This document shows, piece after piece, positions 6,823 through 9,204 of a stretch of DNA of 9,204 bases. The DNA lies in contig SKWV01000229.1 of assembly GCA_007128755.1 (NCBI GenBank), positions 1 through 9,204 of the forward strand, written 5' to 3'. This DNA is from Trueperaceae bacterium (GTDB taxonomy: Bacteria; Deinococcota; Deinococci; Deinococcales; Trueperaceae). The position numbers and the translations under genes were made by a program. The notes beneath the pieces are model-generated. The model was not told the DNA's origin, searched no databases, and saw only the letters and a list, made by a program, of their open reading frames with translations. The first letter of the stretch is position 1. Every line of letters starts with the position of its first letter.

Positions 6823-8013
6823 TCAGTGTACAGGCGCCTGCCACGACACGAGGTCGTCGAACGCGTCCCCGCGGCGCACGCTCGGTGGCCGGTCGCCCAG
6901 CGCACGGGCGCCGCCCTTGACGGCGGCCCACACCAGCTGGGCGGAGTTGGCCGCGCCGCCATGCACGCGCACGGCGGCCTCCCACTCACGCCGGACGTCG
7001 AGGTCGGGCGAGGAGCCGCGGGAATCGGTGCCGAGCGCCACGCTCACGCCGTGCCGCGCGTAGAGGGTCCAGGGGAAGACACCGCAGCCGAGGGCCTCGT
7101 TCGAGCGCGGGCAGTGCACCACGGCGCAGCCGGCGCGAGCGACGGCGCGCACGTCGTCCTCGTCGACGTGCACCATGTGCACGAGCGTCGGTCGCGCCTC
7201 GAGCACGCCGAGGTCCTCGAGGTACCCGACGGGGCTCTTGCCCGAGGGCCGCCACGACGTCAGGAAGGCTCCGAACGCGTCGCGCAACGATCCGTCACCG
7301 CGCCGATGGAAGTCGATCTCGCCGGCGCTCTCGGCCACGTGCAGCTGCAGCGGGAGGCGCCGGCGTCGCGCCAGCGCGACGAGGCCGGTGAGCAGGGCCG
7401 GCGAGAGGGTGTGCGGGGCGTGCGGCGACAACCCGAGCCGCACGCCACCGGGGCGCTGCCACGCCGCGAAGCGCGTCAGCGCCTCCTCGGTCTGCGCCAG
7501 CACCTCGTCGGCGCGGGTCGGATCGGGCTCCAGGACCTCCCAGTACGCCACCCCCGTCAGGTCGGGCGCCGCGAGCAGGAGGCGCATCGTCTCCTCGCTC
7601 GTGACGATGTCGCCGACGCTCCTCGTGCCGCACGCCCGCAGCTCGGCCAGGCCGCGGCGCGCCGCGGCGTCGCCCCGTCCGCCCGCCTGCGCGAAGGCGA
7701 CCACGGCCGCGATGAACGCCTCGTAGGTGCCCGGCGTGAAGACCATGTCGGTCAGGTCGAGGTGCGTGTGGGCGTTGACGGCGGGCGGCGCGAGCACCGA
7801 GCGGTGCTCGCCGAGGGCGGCGTCCGGGAAGCGCTCCAGCAGCCGCGAGCGGGCATCGAGCGCCACCACCGTGCGGCTCCCGTCGGGGCGTCGCTGCACG
7901 ACCACGGCCGCGTCCTGCAGCGCCGAGCCGATACCGGCGTAGGCGACGTCGGCCGTCCACAGCTCGCGGCCGATGGACCCGCTGGGCGACGCGTCGGTCG
8001 CCGACGGCACCAC
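6823..8013 (-). CDS. Amidohydrolase, probable 6-amino-6-deoxyfutalosine deaminase (MqnX)
   Basis: A 396-residue COG0402-type metal-dependent amidohydrolase. The beta-barrel signatures are in order: NAHTHLDLTDM with metal ligands His82 and His84; LSPHAPHTLS (195-204); LQLHVAES with His225 and Glu228; VHMVHVDEDDV (His282 the probable next ligand); VHCPRSN (299-305); GTDSRGSS with Asp330. This is the cytosine deaminase/SAH deaminase subgroup, not adenosine deaminase. It follows mqnC by 2 nt. Enzymes of this subgroup, such as D. radiodurans DR0824, deaminate 6-aminodeoxyfutalosine to futalosine in menaquinone synthesis, so that function is inferred here from family plus position. The start is GTG 8013-8011, with TGAGG of the mqnC stop serving as SD; the adjacent GTG at 8010 is equally possible. 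SAH/guanine-type deaminase is the main alternative. Confidence 0.88.
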   Translation of the reverse strand: MVPSATDASPSGSIGRELWTADVAYAGIGSALQDAAVVVQRRPDGSRTVVALDARSRLLERFPDAALGEHRSVLAPPAVNAHTHLDLTDMVFTPGTYEAFIAAVVAFAQAGGRGDAAARRGLAELRACGTRSVGDIVTSEETMRLLLAAPDLTGVAYWEVLEPDPTRADEVLAQTEEALTRFAAWQRPGGVRLGLSPHAPHTLSPALLTGLVALARRRRLPLQLHVAESAGEIDFHRRGDGSLRDAFGAFLTSWRPSGKSPVGYLEDLGVLEARPTLVHMVHVDEDDVRAVARAGCAVVHCPRSNEALGCGVFPWTLYARHGVSVALGTDSRGSSPDLDVRREWEAAVRVHGGAANSAQLVWAAVKGGARALGDRPPSVRRGDAFDDLVSWQAPVH

Positions 8014-8015
8014 CC

Positions 8016-9146
8016 TCAGGCCGGCGCCGCGGCCGCGGCCGGGGGGGCGAGCATCGCCGCCACGTCGGGCGTCCGGATCACGTTGTAGAGGCTGTCGCGC
8101 TGGCGCGGCTCGAACCCCGCGTCGACGATCTGGCGGACCATCTCGCGCTCCGGTGTGGCCCGGTGCGTGGCACCCGCCTGCGAGACGACGTTCTCCTCGA
8201 GCATGGTGGAGCCGAAGTCGTTGGCGCCGGCGAAGAGGGCCGTCTGGGCGACCTTGTAGCCCATCGTCGGCCACGAGGCCTGGACGTTGGCGACGTTGTC
8301 GAGGACCAGCCGGCTCACCGCGACGTGCTGAAGGTACTCGAAGGCGCCGGCGCCGGGCGCCTTGCCCTCGATCCGCACGCCCTTCGTCTGCAGGGTCCAG
8401 GCGATGAACGCGGAGTAGCCGTTGCCGTGCTCCGCCAGCGCGCGGTCCTGGGCGTCGCGCAGGCGCATCAGGCTCTCGACGCGCTGGGCGGGCGACTCTC
8501 CGAAGCCGATGACCATCGTCGCCGTCGTGTAGAGGCCGAGGCGCTGGGCATCGGCCATGATCGCCAGCCACTCGTCGGTCGAGATCCGCGCCGGCGACAC
8601 GTGCGAGGCGTGCCGGACGGCGTCGACGAGCATCTCGCCGCCGCCGCCGGGGAGGCCGTCGAGCCCCGCCGCCTGGAGCTCGCGCAACACCTCGGTCGAC
8701 GTCATCCCGGTGAGCTTCGTCATCCCCTTGATCTCCTCGGGGCTGAACGCTTCGACGCGGATGGTGGGATGGTTCGTCCCGAGGTACGAGAGCAGGTCGA
8801 GGTACCACTCGAACGGCAGGTAGGGGTTGACCCCTCCCTGCATCAGGACGCGGGTGCCGCCGACCGCTTCGAGCTCGCGCAGCTTGACCGAGATCTCCTC
8901 GAAGCTCAGCGTGTAGGCGTCGTCCTGACGCCGGGTGCGGTAGAACCCGCAGAAGGCGCAGCCGACGTTGCACACGTTCGAGTAGTTGACGTTGCGATCG
9001 ATGAGGTAGGTGACCACCGCCGCGTCGGTTCGCGCCGCCCGCGCCTCGAAGGCGTCGCCGGCGAGATCGAAGAGCGGGCGGCGGTAGAGGGCGACGGCGT
9101 CGTCGGACGTGAGGCGCGCGCCGGACGGCGCGTCTGACGCGATCAT
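8016..9146 (-). CDS. mqnC: MqnC, cyclic dehypoxanthinyl futalosine synthase (radical SAM)
   Basis: A 376-residue radical SAM enzyme of the futalosine menaquinone pathway that cyclises dehypoxanthine futalosine. The cluster motif is Cys59-x3-Cys63-x2-Cys66 within NYSNVCNVGCAFCGFYR, preceded by the family's TYLIDRNVNYSNVC. It is followed by VLMQGGVNPYLPFEWY (100-115), GLDGLPGGGGEML (161-173), TTATMVIGFGE (207-217), YSAFIAWTLQ (244-253) and NDFGSTMLEENVVSQAGATH (309-328). The last two separate MqnC from the related MqnE. The start is ATG 9146-9144. It has no SD but follows an extended -10 box by 5 nt, so it is probably leaderless, and the length then fits the family. An in-frame GTG at 9203 would add a Gly/Thr/Ser-rich 19 residues unlike the family. 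The Ala/Pro-rich end (367-376) is unusual but harmless. Confidence 0.96.
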   Translation of the reverse strand: MIASDAPSGARLTSDDAVALYRRPLFDLAGDAFEARAARTDAAVVTYLIDRNVNYSNVCNVGCAFCGFYRTRRQDDAYTLSFEEISVKLRELEAVGGTRVLMQGGVNPYLPFEWYLDLLSYLGTNHPTIRVEAFSPEEIKGMTKLTGMTSTEVLRELQAAGLDGLPGGGGEMLVDAVRHASHVSPARISTDEWLAIMADAQRLGLYTTATMVIGFGESPAQRVESLMRLRDAQDRALAEHGNGYSAFIAWTLQTKGVRIEGKAPGAGAFEYLQHVAVSRLVLDNVANVQASWPTMGYKVAQTALFAGANDFGSTMLEENVVSQAGATHRATPEREMVRQIVDAGFEPRQRDSLYNVIRTPDVAAMLAPPAAAAAPA

Positions 9147-9204
9147 GGCGGAGTCTACCACCGCCGTTCCGCCCGTTCCGTCACCGGTGCTCCCGTCGGG
9201 CACG
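9147..9204. other. Intergenic upstream region of mqnC, truncated by window end
   Basis: 58 bp remain upstream of the mqnC ATG. They hold the extended -10 at 9152-9160 and a G-rich stretch with repeated CGGAAC-like units (GACGGAACGGGCGGAACGG, minus strand). No other gene is visible here. Confidence 0.4.
9152..9160 (-). promoter_or_regulatory. Extended -10 promoter (TGGTAGACT) of mqnC
   Basis: The minus strand reads TGG-TAGACT, then CCGCC, then the ATG at 9146. The TGN-TANNNT box 5 nt from the start, with no SD, points to a leaderless mqnC-mqnX transcript and fixes the mqnC start. Confidence 0.55.

Noticed and set aside
6704..6985. In-frame N-terminal extension of thioredoxin
   Set aside because: Thioredoxin is complete from ATG 6703 with SD-like purines. 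The extension overlaps the deaminase gene and has no sequence character.
8014..8973. Extension of the deaminase frame far upstream into mqnC
   Set aside because: The conserved amidohydrolase starts after 8013. The upstream part is the out-of-frame Arg-rich reading of mqnC.
8163..9137. Plus-strand open frame opposite mqnC
   Set aside because: It is antisense to mqnC, whose motifs and promoter are clear. The translation has no domain-like pattern.

Overview
The window is about 9.2 kb of very GC-rich, gene-dense bacterial chromosome. No phage, transposon, CRISPR or plasmid feature is visible. The best guess is Deinococcota (Deinococcus/Truepera lineage). The reasons are the aconitase sequence, which reads like the Deinococcus enzyme as I remember it; a futalosine menaquinone pair (mqnC plus a COG0402 deaminase of the DR0824 type); a SpoIID/LytB protein in an apparently non-sporulating setting; and several genes whose start codon lies only 5-6 nt after a TANNNT -10 box with no Shine-Dalgarno, the leaderless style described for Deinococcus. 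The lineage is inferred, not proven.

Layout, left to right. 1-95 (-): N-terminal 31 codons of rsmI, cut by the window edge and overlapping by 4 nt a small AF2212-like antitoxin-type gene (92-301, -). 302-462: intergenic region with a GC-rich operator-like palindrome and probable promoters on both strands. 463-753 (+): a CsoR/CstR-family repressor whose ligand pattern (Cys44, Tyr69, Cys73) is closer to the persulfide sensor CstR than to a copper sensor. 768-1871 and 1880-2299 (-): a two-gene unit with an unknown membrane-anchored protein followed by a secreted SpoIID/LytB-type protein. 2355-2390: a perfect 15-bp hairpin closing the acnA transcript. 2404-5142 (-): complete aconitase. 5250-5978 and 5991-6344 (+), divergent from acnA: a winged-helix regulator followed by a small lipoprotein with its own promoter-like box. 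6368-6703 (-): thioredoxin. 6823-8013 and 8016-9146 (-): probable aminodeoxyfutalosine deaminase and MqnC.

The functional themes are housekeeping: the TCA cycle, menaquinone synthesis, thiol redox, ribosome modification and envelope remodelling. I see no large undescribed system. The items most worth a second look are the CstR-like sensor with its candidate operator, the repeated leaderless-promoter arrangement, a 5-bp tandem repeat that duplicates the regulator's ATG out of frame at 5243-5252, and the conserved-looking unknowns beside SpoIID and beside the acnA-divergent regulator.
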